Origin: a virus
Length of the DNA stretch: 36,560 nucleotides
Direction: 5' to 3' (one strand)
IMG/VR virus record: IMGVR_UViG_3300025327_000097
Location: 1 to 36,560 of that record
The notes below the pieces were generated by a model. The model saw nothing but the letters and a program-made list of their open reading frames with translations, was not told the origin of the DNA and did not search any database. The position numbers and the translations under genes are program-made. Positions 1 through 7,134 of the stretch are shown in pieces. Position 1 is the stretch's first letter; the number at the start of each line of letters is the position of its first letter.

Positions 1-51
1 CGATCCCGTCCAGGGTGGTAGTCCGGGTCGGGATCGCCCCACCGCGCCCCC

Positions 52-372
52 CTACGGGGCTGGCTTGGGCGCCTCGGGCGCCCACGGCCCCTTCCCAGCC
101 TTCATCAGCACGAGGTTGACGAACCGGTCGGCCCCGATGACGAGGACTGTCACAAAGCCCGCGTTCTCAGGTTGCTGAAGGACGGTTCCGACTTCGCCCA
201 CCGTGTGCCCGGTCAGGACGGCAAAACCCCAGACAGCGAGCGCGCAGACGAACATGATGCCCGCCTGCTGCCAGTCCCACTTCTCCGGGTTGTCCCCGAG
301 CTTCGTTCGCGCCCAATTCACAAGTCCCCATCCATGCCCGCCCGCGAGGGCCACAGCCAAAGTCACAAACAC
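52..372 (-). CDS. small membrane protein, holin candidate
   Basis: 106 residues with three hydrophobic stretches, at about residues 2-18, 38-60 and 71-90, and a short Pro/Lys-rich hydrophilic end (KAPEAPKPAP-like). Small size, several membrane helices and a place at the end of the tail module fit a phage holin, but holins share little sequence, so the role is inferred. GTG at 372 is the best start; a second GTG lies two codons further in. The gene begins 8 bases after the gp10-like gene ends, and a GGAG lies about 20 bases upstream. No endolysin is visible next to it inside the window. It could equally be a general phage membrane protein. Confidence 0.6.
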   Translation of the reverse strand: MFVTLAVALAGGHGWGLVNWARTKLGDNPEKWDWQQAGIMFVCALAVWGFAVLTGHTVGEVGTVLQQPENAGFVTVLVIGADRFVNLVLMKAGKGPWAPEAPKPAP

Positions 373-380
373 TTCTGCTT

Positions 381-839
381 CTATGTTCTCAACTCCTGTG
401 TTTTCTTCAATTCCAGTCTGATTTCTTCTTCGATCATCAACGGCCCCCTGGCCTTCAGCTTGTCAATCGCCGGACGCATGAATGGCTGGGCGTCCGTGCC
501 GGGATGATGAACTCGGTGGGCAAAGTGGACTTCTCCACCCTCGCCCTCCCACCTCAGCGCTTCGCGCGTCTTGGGGACGATGTCGTGCGGCATGGTGGGG
601 TACTCTACGTAGAGGGCATAGTCGGCGTAGGCGCCAAGCTCGCATGACGCGCCATCTTTTCCAACAGCCTTGGGCTGTTGGGCATCTATCGAGCGCAGTA
701 GGTTGCCCTCGTCCACAGGCACCTTCTTCTTGGCCTCCTCCACGATGGCGTCGGCCACGCGCTTCACGCCCTTCATCGCCCCTTTCTGCATCGTAGAAAG
801 GAGGATCTTGTTGTTGTCAATGACCTTGGGTTTCTTCAT
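381..839 (-). CDS. HK97 gp10-like head-tail/tail completion protein
   Basis: 152 residues from ATG 839; an in-frame ATG at 866 inside the previous gene is the alternative. Visible family features are an N-terminal helix, the segment AKKKVPVDEGNLLRSI, the following YADYALYVEYPT, and AQPFMRPAID near the end. This pattern (helix, VPVDTGNLRRSI-like, YA.YVEFGT-like, PFLRPA-like) is typical of the HK97 gp10 / minor tail family that helps join the tail to the head. The gene starts 4 bases after the stop of the tail-tip gene. In most siphoviruses this gene sits just after the capsid gene; here it is about 17 kb away, at the end of the tail module. Confidence 0.75.
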   Translation of the reverse strand: MKKPKVIDNNKILLSTMQKGAMKGVKRVADAIVEEAKKKVPVDEGNLLRSIDAQQPKAVGKDGASCELGAYADYALYVEYPTMPHDIVPKTREALRWEGEGGEVHFAHRVHHPGTDAQPFMRPAIDKLKARGPLMIEEEIRLELKKTQELRT

Positions 840-843
840 GGGA

Positions 844-2523
844 TCACACGTCGTGAGAATGGGCATGGCTGATGTAGCCGGACACGGAGATGATCACGTT
901 TCGGTTTGCTCCGGTGCGGTTCGTGAGGATGAAATGTAGGGTGTCGTTGGTGGACTGAATCGTGTCTTTAACGTGAGCCGCAGAGACGTAAATCGTGAAA
1001 TACATATCCCCATCTCCGTCTGCTTGCATCATGCATTTCTGGTAGATGATCCAACTTCCAGACGAACCCATTCCAATTTCAACGTCGTAATCCCCTCCGG
1101 CCAAGTCCCCATTGAGGACACAATAAATACTGACTCCTTCATCAACATCTCTGTCAAAAGCAGTGTCGGCAGTCAGAGTCACCGTTAGTGATGCAGCATT
1201 AGCGAGAGCGGCGTCTGAATTGGTTCCCGGCTGTGTGCTTTTCCATTTTGTGCCACCGACTGTCTTAGCCAGCGCAGAAGTCATCCCCCCGTAGAGCCGC
1301 TTGATCGCCTGCTCATGTCTCAAAAGCATCTCCATGTATGACCTTGGGAGGCCCAAAGTCACTTTCATCTGCTCGTTGGCTTGGTCGTACTCGAATTCGA
1401 GGAATTTGCCCTGGATGATCTCAACGCCGTTGTCCTCGATCCCTGTCTGGTCTCCGATGACCGCGTCGAACGCGGTCACGAATAGCTCGGCCTTCGCCAA
1501 CACCGCCTCGCCGCGCTTGATGCCCGTGGCCGTGCCCTTGAATAAATCCAGCACCGTGTCTCGCAACAGCAATGCTGTTGCCGAGTTTTGGATGAGAGGA
1601 TCCTGCACGACTTTGTCCCGCACCTCGGGGAACGTCGCGTCTGTTGCGAACGCTGTATCCGCCGGAGATGTCCCCGTCCCCACGCCGCCATAACGCACCT
1701 TCACTTTGTTGATGACGCGATCCCTGTCCTCCAGGGTCAAAAATGAGATGAGTTCAATCTCGCTCATGAGCACCCTCCCTTCATCCCGAGGAGAGAACGG
1801 GTTGGCCGTCTCATACAGCGCGTTGTTTGGAGCAAAGAGGCTGACGACCGGCAAGAAGCTGGAGTTGTTAGTAACCTCGATGAAGTAAGGGAATTTCGTC
1901 GTGGCATCGCCAATCCTGGCGATTTCAGAAAGAATGGTCAGCAGGTCGAGCTTCTTGACCTTCAGCGAGATCGTCGGCCCGGTGTCGATTGAACCGGCTA
2001 TGACGCGGGCCGTCCCTATCAGCGTGAGGATGCCGTCCGTGGCGCGAGTCAGGATGTTGTTGAACGTCCCCGTTAGCGTCTTGTCGTCGTCGTACGTCAT
2101 CTCCTTCAGAGAGTAGTGGAGGCCGTAGCCCTTCAGCGCCCAGATGATCGACTTGCCGTTCTTGATTGCTTTCTGGTCACCGACAGGCTCGCCAAGCCTC
2201 CCTGTCATGATTTCTTGCGACCCAGCGGCGGCGCCAGTCTCGGAAGTCGAATCCGTGGGAAGCCCTGTGCCGGTGCTGGCCCTGCCGAACACCCACGTCG
2301 CCACCTTGCCGTCCGTGGATTCCTTGTTGGTGATCCTAAACAGCCGATTGGCCGTCATGTAGCCCTGCTGAGCGGTGCTTGTCAGGTACACTGTGGCCTG
2401 GAAGAGAGGTGTTTGGCTTGCTGTCTTCTTGAATTTCATCCCGACGAACCGCGTCAGCTCGACCCAATTGGAGCCGGGCTCGCCATCACGAACCCAGAGG
2501 CGATAATATTTGGAAGAGCCTAT
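844..2523 (-). CDS. large tail-tip / baseplate-like protein, apparent ATA start
   Basis: 559 residues if read from ATA at 2523; the first ATG in frame is at 2439. The 28 codons upstream of that ATG look coding (KYYRLWVRDGEPGSNWVEL), and the frame begins exactly where the previous gene stops, at TGATA, in place of the usual TGATG overlap. A strong ribosome site GGAGGTG lies 5 bases before the ATA. The product is mostly beta and lacks an enzyme motif. It has a hub-like middle part (about residues 130-250) and a C-terminal beta domain ending in His-rich AHSHDV. Its place after tape measure and tail-tip genes suggests a distal tail or baseplate component; the family was not recognised with certainty. 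Confidence 0.65.
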   Translation of the reverse strand: MGSSKYYRLWVRDGEPGSNWVELTRFVGMKFKKTASQTPLFQATVYLTSTAQQGYMTANRLFRITNKESTDGKVATWVFGRASTGTGLPTDSTSETGAAAGSQEIMTGRLGEPVGDQKAIKNGKSIIWALKGYGLHYSLKEMTYDDDKTLTGTFNNILTRATDGILTLIGTARVIAGSIDTGPTISLKVKKLDLLTILSEIARIGDATTKFPYFIEVTNNSSFLPVVSLFAPNNALYETANPFSPRDEGRVLMSEIELISFLTLEDRDRVINKVKVRYGGVGTGTSPADTAFATDATFPEVRDKVVQDPLIQNSATALLLRDTVLDLFKGTATGIKRGEAVLAKAELFVTAFDAVIGDQTGIEDNGVEIIQGKFLEFEYDQANEQMKVTLGLPRSYMEMLLRHEQAIKRLYGGMTSALAKTVGGTKWKSTQPGTNSDAALANAASLTVTLTADTAFDRDVDEGVSIYCVLNGDLAGGDYDVEIGMGSSGSWIIYQKCMMQADGDGDMYFTIYVSAAHVKDTIQSTNDTLHFILTNRTGANRNVIISVSGYISHAHSHDV

Positions 2524-3359
2524 CAGAACACCTCCACCGCGCCAACTCGGAACTCGAATGAATACGTTGATTGATCGAGTTCTCCAGACACTTCGATGGC
2601 CCGCAGGTTGCCGACTCTACCGTAGAACAGCCGGGCCGGAGTGCCATTGAGCGTGGTGTCTGCCGGGGACGACCCATAAGTCGTTGCTCCCCAATTTGGC
2701 CATCCAAGAGAGAACAGCGACAACCCGTCCTTGGCTTGGTCTGCAATGAAATCGACCAGCCTGCTGCGTATGTAGTGGCCAGTGACTGCGCCAGAGACCG
2801 TGTTGGAGTTGTTCGTGCCCTCAACCTCCGCCCCTTCAGCGGCGAATTCCGCAACAGTCACAACATGACAATTCACTGTCGGCGTCAGCGACGGGTAGTT
2901 CGTCCCATCGACTGGAAACAAACTCCCTGTCGCTCGTATGACAACCTGATACGAACCGATATCGAACTGGAAGTTCGTGGAGTCACCGCCACCACTCACA
3001 TCGGCCCCTTCGTTGCCTGGGAGGATAGGCGCAATGAGCCGCTTTTCCAAACCGAATTCGAGCTGCTCGGCGGTTAGGTAGAAGTATTCGTTCCTGACTT
3101 GCAGGACTTCCGTGTTGTCGTCGTGGTTGATGGCTACAGAACCATCCACGCCACGGGTGCAAGTAGTGAATTGCGTTGCGTTCTTGCCCGTGTAGGTGAT
3201 CAACTCCTTATCGATCTTCAGCATACCGGAGCTGGCGTAGCTTGTGGTCGAATCCACCGTGATCGTCGTGGCGCTCGAATTCAAAGCGCCATTGAGCAGA
3301 GTGACCGACGCGGGCGTGAGCTTCCGCGTCCTGCGGAGGAAGAAGGTCTTGGTCGTCAA
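2523..3359 (-). CDS. distal tail protein with shared beta domain
   Basis: 278 residues. TTG at 3359 overlaps the tape measure stop as TTGA and follows a GGGGGGAGG ribosome site at good spacing. Residues about 28-88 form a compact beta domain with the pattern TTITVDST..Y...G.L.I..E.ITYTGK...FT.C.RG, which recurs in the head-tail connector gene at 12439-13317 and, more weakly, in the fibre gene at 9305-11518. The rest is a beta-rich structural domain (about 90-278). Following the tape measure directly, it occupies the slot of a distal tail (Dit-like) protein. The role is inferred from place and composition. Confidence 0.6.
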   Translation of the reverse strand: MTTKTFFLRRTRKLTPASVTLLNGALNSSATTITVDSTTSYASSGMLKIDKELITYTGKNATQFTTCTRGVDGSVAINHDDNTEVLQVRNEYFYLTAEQLEFGLEKRLIAPILPGNEGADVSGGGDSTNFQFDIGSYQVVIRATGSLFPVDGTNYPSLTPTVNCHVVTVAEFAAEGAEVEGTNNSNTVSGAVTGHYIRSRLVDFIADQAKDGLSLFSLGWPNWGATTYGSSPADTTLNGTPARLFYGRVGNLRAIEVSGELDQSTYSFEFRVGAVEVF

Positions 3360-4171
3360 GGTGTTATTCCTCCCCCCGTGTACTCAATGAACCAACTCGA
3401 AGACTGAATTTCCTCAACGAGTTCTGGAGATTGTGTGATCCCCTTCACCCACCCTGTAAGTGTATTGATTAACTGCTGAATCCACCCAATAAGAGTGTTG
3501 AAAGCGTTGATGAGCGGCTGGAAGGCCCCAACGATGGTGTCCCAAATTCCGCCGAGGACATCTCCTATTCCAGCAACAACCCCGCCAAGGAAGTCGGCTA
3601 CCCCCCCAACGAATTCAGCTATTTTTCCAGGGATTGAACCAATGAAGTTCGCGACTCCGCCAACGAAGTTTCCAATTCCACCAACTATCATTACGGCCGC
3701 GTCCCAGAATCCTCTAAACACTCCCACGAGCACGTCTACAGTCGTCTTGAAGAATTTGAACATATAATACCCAATGATTAAGAAACTGATTATGATCTTC
3801 CCGAAGAAGACGAGAGCGTCGATGAGCCACTGGAGCCTGCCGCTTTGTATGGCTTTGATGAAAGCGGCGAGGAGCGGTTTGAGTATGGGCCACAGGGCGA
3901 TGAACGCGAGGTCGGAGATGAGGCCAAACAAGTCCCACATTGCCCCCAAGACCGACTTGAACCCGCCGCCCGCCGTGACCATCATCACCGCCGCTCCAAT
4001 CAACCCCGCGCCGGTGGCGACCGCTCCGGCCCCGGACTTCGAGAAACTCTGGTAGAGCTTGTCGAGCTTGGGCTGCTGCTTCATCAAGAAGTCCATTTTC
4101 TTTTTCTCTTTCTCGGGGACGTTGTAGTCTACCGTGTAGATGATCTTGCCGCCCTGCGCCTCGTCACCCAT
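3356..4171 (-). CDS. tape measure protein, short
   Basis: 271 residues. It starts with a charged helix (KEKKKMDFLMKQQPKLDKL), followed by long hydrophobic and Gly-rich helices (about residues 48-150) and quasi-repeats of the type GGIGNFVGGVANFIG and GGVADFLGGVVAGIGD (about 165-215). These are usual signs of a tape measure protein, which sets tail length and leaves with the DNA. The two genes before it are the tail-assembly chaperone pair, the canonical neighbours. It overlaps the chaperone by 8 bases, and GGTGA lies 7 bases before ATG 4171. It is short for this family; at about 1.5 angstrom per residue it would measure a tail of only about 40 nm. Confidence 0.8.
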   Translation of the reverse strand: MGDEAQGGKIIYTVDYNVPEKEKKKMDFLMKQQPKLDKLYQSFSKSGAGAVATGAGLIGAAVMMVTAGGGFKSVLGAMWDLFGLISDLAFIALWPILKPLLAAFIKAIQSGRLQWLIDALVFFGKIIISFLIIGYYMFKFFKTTVDVLVGVFRGFWDAAVMIVGGIGNFVGGVANFIGSIPGKIAEFVGGVADFLGGVVAGIGDVLGGIWDTIVGAFQPLINAFNTLIGWIQQLINTLTGWVKGITQSPELVEEIQSSSWFIEYTGGGITP

Positions 4172-4771
4172 ATCTTGTCACCGCCGTGCGCGCCCTCGAC
4201 TTCCTGTCGGCCGCTTCTTGGGTTTCTCTCTCAAGTTCCTTCCGTCCTTCGGAAAAGCCGATAAGGTGCTGGATTGTCTCCAGTGGCAGTTCATCAAATT
4301 CGCTCTTCGTGATCGTGACCACACCCTCCTTGGCGAGCACGTACAGCTCCATGTCCGATATCAACAGCGCCGAGACGGAAACAACTCTCCGTCTCATTGC
4401 AAGTTTTTTGCTTTCTCCACCTCTTCGGCTCGGCCCTTGAGACTCTGGAGAGCCGCATCGATCCCGGTTTCTTTGAGGATCCTGTCAACGAGGACATCGT
4501 CGGTCAAGAGGAACCACCCATCCGGAAGGGCCGATGGGATGCTCCACTCCACCAAGATCATCTTGGCGAGTTCGTTCTGGTACACAAACGGGGAGAACCC
4601 GTCCTTGATCCCGTGCCTCTTCTGGAACGCCACGACAGCGAGTTCCAGAGCCTCGTCCCTGAACTTGCGGGTGATCGGAAGGTACTTGACCTTCACAAAT
4701 TCCCCGTCATGCTCAAAGGTCACTTCCTTCGCGGTCGGGGTGACCACGAATTTCTGTTGTCTTTGATCCAA
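4164..4771 (-). CDS. tail assembly chaperone gpGT-like frameshift product
   Basis: The zero frame from TTG 4771 reaches the slippery sequence A AAA AAC (complement of 4403-4409), read as GCA AAA AAC. A -1 slip there continues without a stop into the frame that ends at 4164, giving about 202 residues. The added part has about 79 residues, including LYVLAKEGVVTITKSEFDEL, and ends ARTAVTRYG. It also contains its own ATG at 4397. In lambda and many other tailed phages the shorter and longer chaperones are made in a fixed ratio by the same device, and the long form binds the tape measure and tail tube. Here the slippery site and frame relation are seen directly; use in vivo is inferred. Confidence 0.75.
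4394..4771 (-). CDS. tail assembly chaperone (gpG-like)
   Basis: 125 residues from TTG 4771, which follows GGTGA at 5-base spacing; TTG 4783 and GTG 4780 are in-frame alternatives. The acidic alpha-helical protein, with KYLPITRKFRDEALELAVV and WSIPSALPDGWFLLTDD, sits between the tail tube and tape measure genes, the standard place for a lambda gpG-type chaperone that coats the tape measure during tail assembly. The stop TGA overlaps the ATG of the next frame (ATGA), and a perfect slippery heptamer sits seven bases before that stop, so a fraction of ribosomes should make the longer form described separately. Family membership rests on context and the frameshift more than on sequence identity. 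Confidence 0.8.
   Translation of the reverse strand: MDQRQQKFVVTPTAKEVTFEHDGEFVKVKYLPITRKFRDEALELAVVAFQKRHGIKDGFSPFVYQNELAKMILVEWSIPSALPDGWFLLTDDVLVDRILKETGIDAALQSLKGRAEEVEKAKNLQ
4403..4409 (-). promoter_or_regulatory. -1 ribosomal frameshift slippery site
   Basis: The minus-strand heptamer AAAAAAC is phased X XXY YYZ with the chaperone frame (GCA AAA AAC). It lies 7 bases before the zero-frame stop, and the -1 frame is open through the next coding segment. Confidence 0.8.
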
Positions 4772-4784
4772 CGTACTCACCAAC

Positions 4785-5888
4785 CTACGCTACATCTGCA
4801 GAATACTGACCGAGAGAATCGTACGACACGGCGTGGAATGTCTCCGGCGAGAGACTCACGTCCACAGCGACTTCGTTGCCATCGGATGTCAAACCATGCT
4901 TGGCGGATTTGACCATGCACTGGCGGAACGCGAAGTCGATGCGGTCAAGGTTCGACCGCATGAATGGGATGAGAACGTCGAATTTGCCCTCAGCCATCAG
5001 CAGGTCATACACTGCATCAGCCGTGGCCGATTCATCCCCGGACAGCTTGCCTGTCGGCACGACTTGGATCGTCAGGTCGAACTCCGGAAAGCCCGTGATG
5101 AACTCCGCCGGGTTTGGAGCGCTCGCGCTCCTGTAGTAATACTGTTCCTTGAGATTCTGGCGCAAGCCGAAATTGAACGACCGCACCCTCATCCACTCAC
5201 GCGCGCCTGTGTACCTGTTCGAATAAACGAACGGATCGGCGGACGCATACGCACTCGTGAAGTCATACGTCCCGGCCACACGAATGTGCGCGTCCCGGTC
5301 GTAGAACATATATGGGTCTCCAGTCCCGGCTGGCTGAGCCCAAAGAGACGGCGAAGCCGTCTGCTCGTCTTCCACGTCAACCGACTTTGTGTCGATGGAG
5401 AGCGTAAGCTCTCCAGTCTCAGGCGCGCTGAAGGAGCACCCGTCGAACACCGTGCCCACGAACGACCGCATGAAGTCCGGCGAGCTGCTTTGGGCCTGGA
5501 GGATCCCTCCCCACGTGAGGGACGGCATGACCGCGCCCTCGACTGGAAACATCTTGTGGATTTTGGGGCCAGCGCCGACTGCGGCTGTGAAGGTTTCTGC
5601 CCCAAAGACGTAGTAGAGCAGCCTGGCGTTCGTCAGGACAACCGGGAGAGAGCCGTTGAACACACGGCGTCCGGCCTTCTGGGTGAACCATGCCCTCCCC
5701 GCGCCGAAGGAGCGGTACTGTTTGATGTCCAGTTCCAAGTCGGGGAAGTCGATGTCTTGATTCGTGATGCCGAAGAACTGCGGGTTGGCGTTGCCGCCGC
5801 TGCCGCCGAAGGCGGCTGGCTTCGTTCCAAAGGTCGCTTCTCGACCAAATGCCACGCGCGATCCTGCTGAAATGTACGGTGCTACCAT
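4785..5888 (-). CDS. major tail tube protein
   Basis: 367 residues; ATG 5888 follows AGGAGG at good spacing. The N-terminus (VAPYISAGSRVAFGREATFG) is typical of siphovirus tail tube proteins, which begin with a loop describing a reference or strain. Beta-rich sequence follows, with alternating Asp/Phe-rich strands such as FPDLELDIKQYRSFG and FPEFDLTIQVVPTG. The position just before the chaperone pair and tape measure is the canonical place of the tube gene. No sheath gene is visible, which fits a non-contractile tail. It is longer than many tube proteins (about 150-250 residues), so it probably carries an extra surface domain. Confidence 0.75.
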   Translation of the reverse strand: MVAPYISAGSRVAFGREATFGTKPAAFGGSGGNANPQFFGITNQDIDFPDLELDIKQYRSFGAGRAWFTQKAGRRVFNGSLPVVLTNARLLYYVFGAETFTAAVGAGPKIHKMFPVEGAVMPSLTWGGILQAQSSSPDFMRSFVGTVFDGCSFSAPETGELTLSIDTKSVDVEDEQTASPSLWAQPAGTGDPYMFYDRDAHIRVAGTYDFTSAYASADPFVYSNRYTGAREWMRVRSFNFGLRQNLKEQYYYRSASAPNPAEFITGFPEFDLTIQVVPTGKLSGDESATADAVYDLLMAEGKFDVLIPFMRSNLDRIDFAFRQCMVKSAKHGLTSDGNEVAVDVSLSPETFHAVSYDSLGQYSADVA

Positions 5889-6173
5889 CTATGCATTCCT
5901 CCTCACGTACCTCACGTCCTTGTAGTGCCAAGCGAATTGGATGATTCCGGCGATGGCGATGATCCTGAGAGAGATGAACAGGCTGTTTTCTCGCTCAAGA
6001 CCAAAACTCTCGAATGACCGTCCGAGGGCCAACACGCCGATGCAGAATGATGAAGCGATGGCTCCCAAGACAGCTGGCGTTTCTTTCAACCTCGCTCGCC
6101 GCGTAAGGGTGGCCGCAAGGATTAACAATGTGAGGCCAAGGGCCGCGTTACTGGCGAAATCAACCCACGTCAA
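5889..6173 (-). CDS. small membrane protein
   Basis: 94 residues from TTG 6173, which overlaps the previous stop as TTGA and follows a G-rich ribosome site. Three hydrophobic segments are seen: about residues 6-24 (ASNAALGLTLLILAATLT), 34-51 and 66-82, separated by basic loops, with a basic C-terminus (KDVRYVRRNA). It forms a pair with the coiled-coil membrane protein just upstream, resembling the XhlA/holin pairs of some phages. A lysis or membrane role is therefore possible but not shown. No catalytic motif is present. Confidence 0.6.
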   Translation of the reverse strand: MTWVDFASNAALGLTLLILAATLTRRARLKETPAVLGAIASSFCIGVLALGRSFESFGLERENSLFISLRIIAIAGIIQFAWHYKDVRYVRRNA

Positions 6174-6448
6174 ACAACCGTCCCCCCGATGTAGTTCATG
6201 GCCGCAAGGCTGATTCCGGCGATGAGGATTACCCAAGGTGAATACTTGGCATACTTGCGGTCGCTCGTCTCTGTCCCTTCGAGGGATTTGATTCTGGACT
6301 CGTGGCTATCGACCTTCTTCTTGAGGTACGTTGAGCCTCGGACGTTCTCTGCCACGACCTGCCAGATGTTGACCTTCCAGTCGTTGTTGTCCCATTTCAT
6401 GACTTCTGAAATGGGCGTCTCGATCAGTTCGTCAATGTTCCTGCTCAT
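6170..6448 (-). CDS. coiled-coil protein with C-terminal membrane anchor (XhlA-like)
   Basis: 92 residues. Residues 1-40 are polar, with Trp-rich VMKWDNNDWKVNIWQVV; 41-65 form a charged coiled coil; 71-90 form one hydrophobic helix (WVILIAGISLAAMNYIGG). The order soluble helix, coiled coil, tail anchor matches the phage XhlA/hemolysin-like family, which acts at the membrane with a holin. ATG 6448 follows GGGTGA, and the gene is translationally coupled to the neighbouring membrane protein. Family assignment is by architecture only. Confidence 0.55.
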   Translation of the reverse strand: MSRNIDELIETPISEVMKWDNNDWKVNIWQVVAENVRGSTYLKKKVDSHESRIKSLEGTETSDRKYAKYSPWVILIAGISLAAMNYIGGTVV

Positions 6449-6452
6449 TGGT

Positions 6453-7130
6453 TCACCCCATATCGTCTTGGATCAAGAGCACGTTCTCATCTGCGGCGGC
6501 TTGGAACGTAAAGGTGTTGGAAAACTCCAACCACCCGCGATAGGTCGTCCCTGTTTCTGTGTCATTCTCCAGCAGGTCGCCGCTACTGGCGTCGCAGCCC
6601 CAGCGGATGCTACCGTTGTGGCCCTGTGTGCCACCGGCCGCTGTCGGCAGGCCCCCCACGCCTACCTCAATGAGCAGCCGGTCGCCCGCGATGCAGGTGT
6701 AGTTTGTGAGCGCCGTACTTGGGAAGTTGCGGTTCGTCAGCGGTGAGTTGTCGATTTCGGTCGTTGTGTCTCGGGTGATGGCCAGGAGGGTTGCCCTCTC
6801 GGTTGTGCCGTCCTCCGAGATCACCTTGACGACGAATGTGAGGAATAGGTTGTTCCCGGCGTTCGCCTCGATGCACTGGAGTTGCGCCTTGACATTCCCG
6901 CTCAGCGCCTGGGCGTCCAGTTTGTCGCTTACGTACTGCCGGTGCATCGCATCTTGGTTGACAAGATGGTCGGCGGCGTCTGGAGTGTAGGCTGTGGTTG
7001 CGAGCGCTGATGCGTCCGGAGTCCTCAGGAGCTTGCGCGTCACGCCATTGTTGTGCTCCCACTCCGCGCCCGGCGAGGGCGGCGTAACCGGAGCGGCCTC
7101 CGTTTCCGGGAAGTAAACGCGCGTTACCAT
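6453..7130 (-). CDS. virion-associated beta protein, unrecognised
   Basis: 225 residues from ATG 7130. A flexible start rich in Pro (ETEAAPVTPPSPGAEWEHNN) leads to a short helical stretch (YVSDKLDAQALSGNVKAQLQ) and then a beta sandwich with alternating hydrophobics (LFLTFVVKVISEDG, RLLIEVGVGG, WLEFSNTFTFQA). The C-terminal domain looks like the jelly-roll or carbohydrate-binding type modules of viral fibres. Its place directly after a fibre gene supports a receptor-binding or fibre-associated part, but no specific family was recognised. Confidence 0.55.
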   Translation of the reverse strand: MVTRVYFPETEAAPVTPPSPGAEWEHNNGVTRKLLRTPDASALATTAYTPDAADHLVNQDAMHRQYVSDKLDAQALSGNVKAQLQCIEANAGNNLFLTFVVKVISEDGTTERATLLAITRDTTTEIDNSPLTNRNFPSTALTNYTCIAGDRLLIEVGVGGLPTAAGGTQGHNGSIRWGCDASSGDLLENDTETGTTYRGWLEFSNTFTFQAAADENVLLIQDDMG

Positions 7131-7134
7131 GTTT

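Noticed and set aside
1-51. Start of a further gene at the left edge
   Set aside because: A GTG at 42 with a G-rich stretch upstream is possible, but another frame looks equally coding, and 51 bases are too few to decide.
4833-5870. 345-codon open frame on the plus strand
   Set aside because: It is antisense to the tail tube gene, which has a ribosome site and canonical neighbours.
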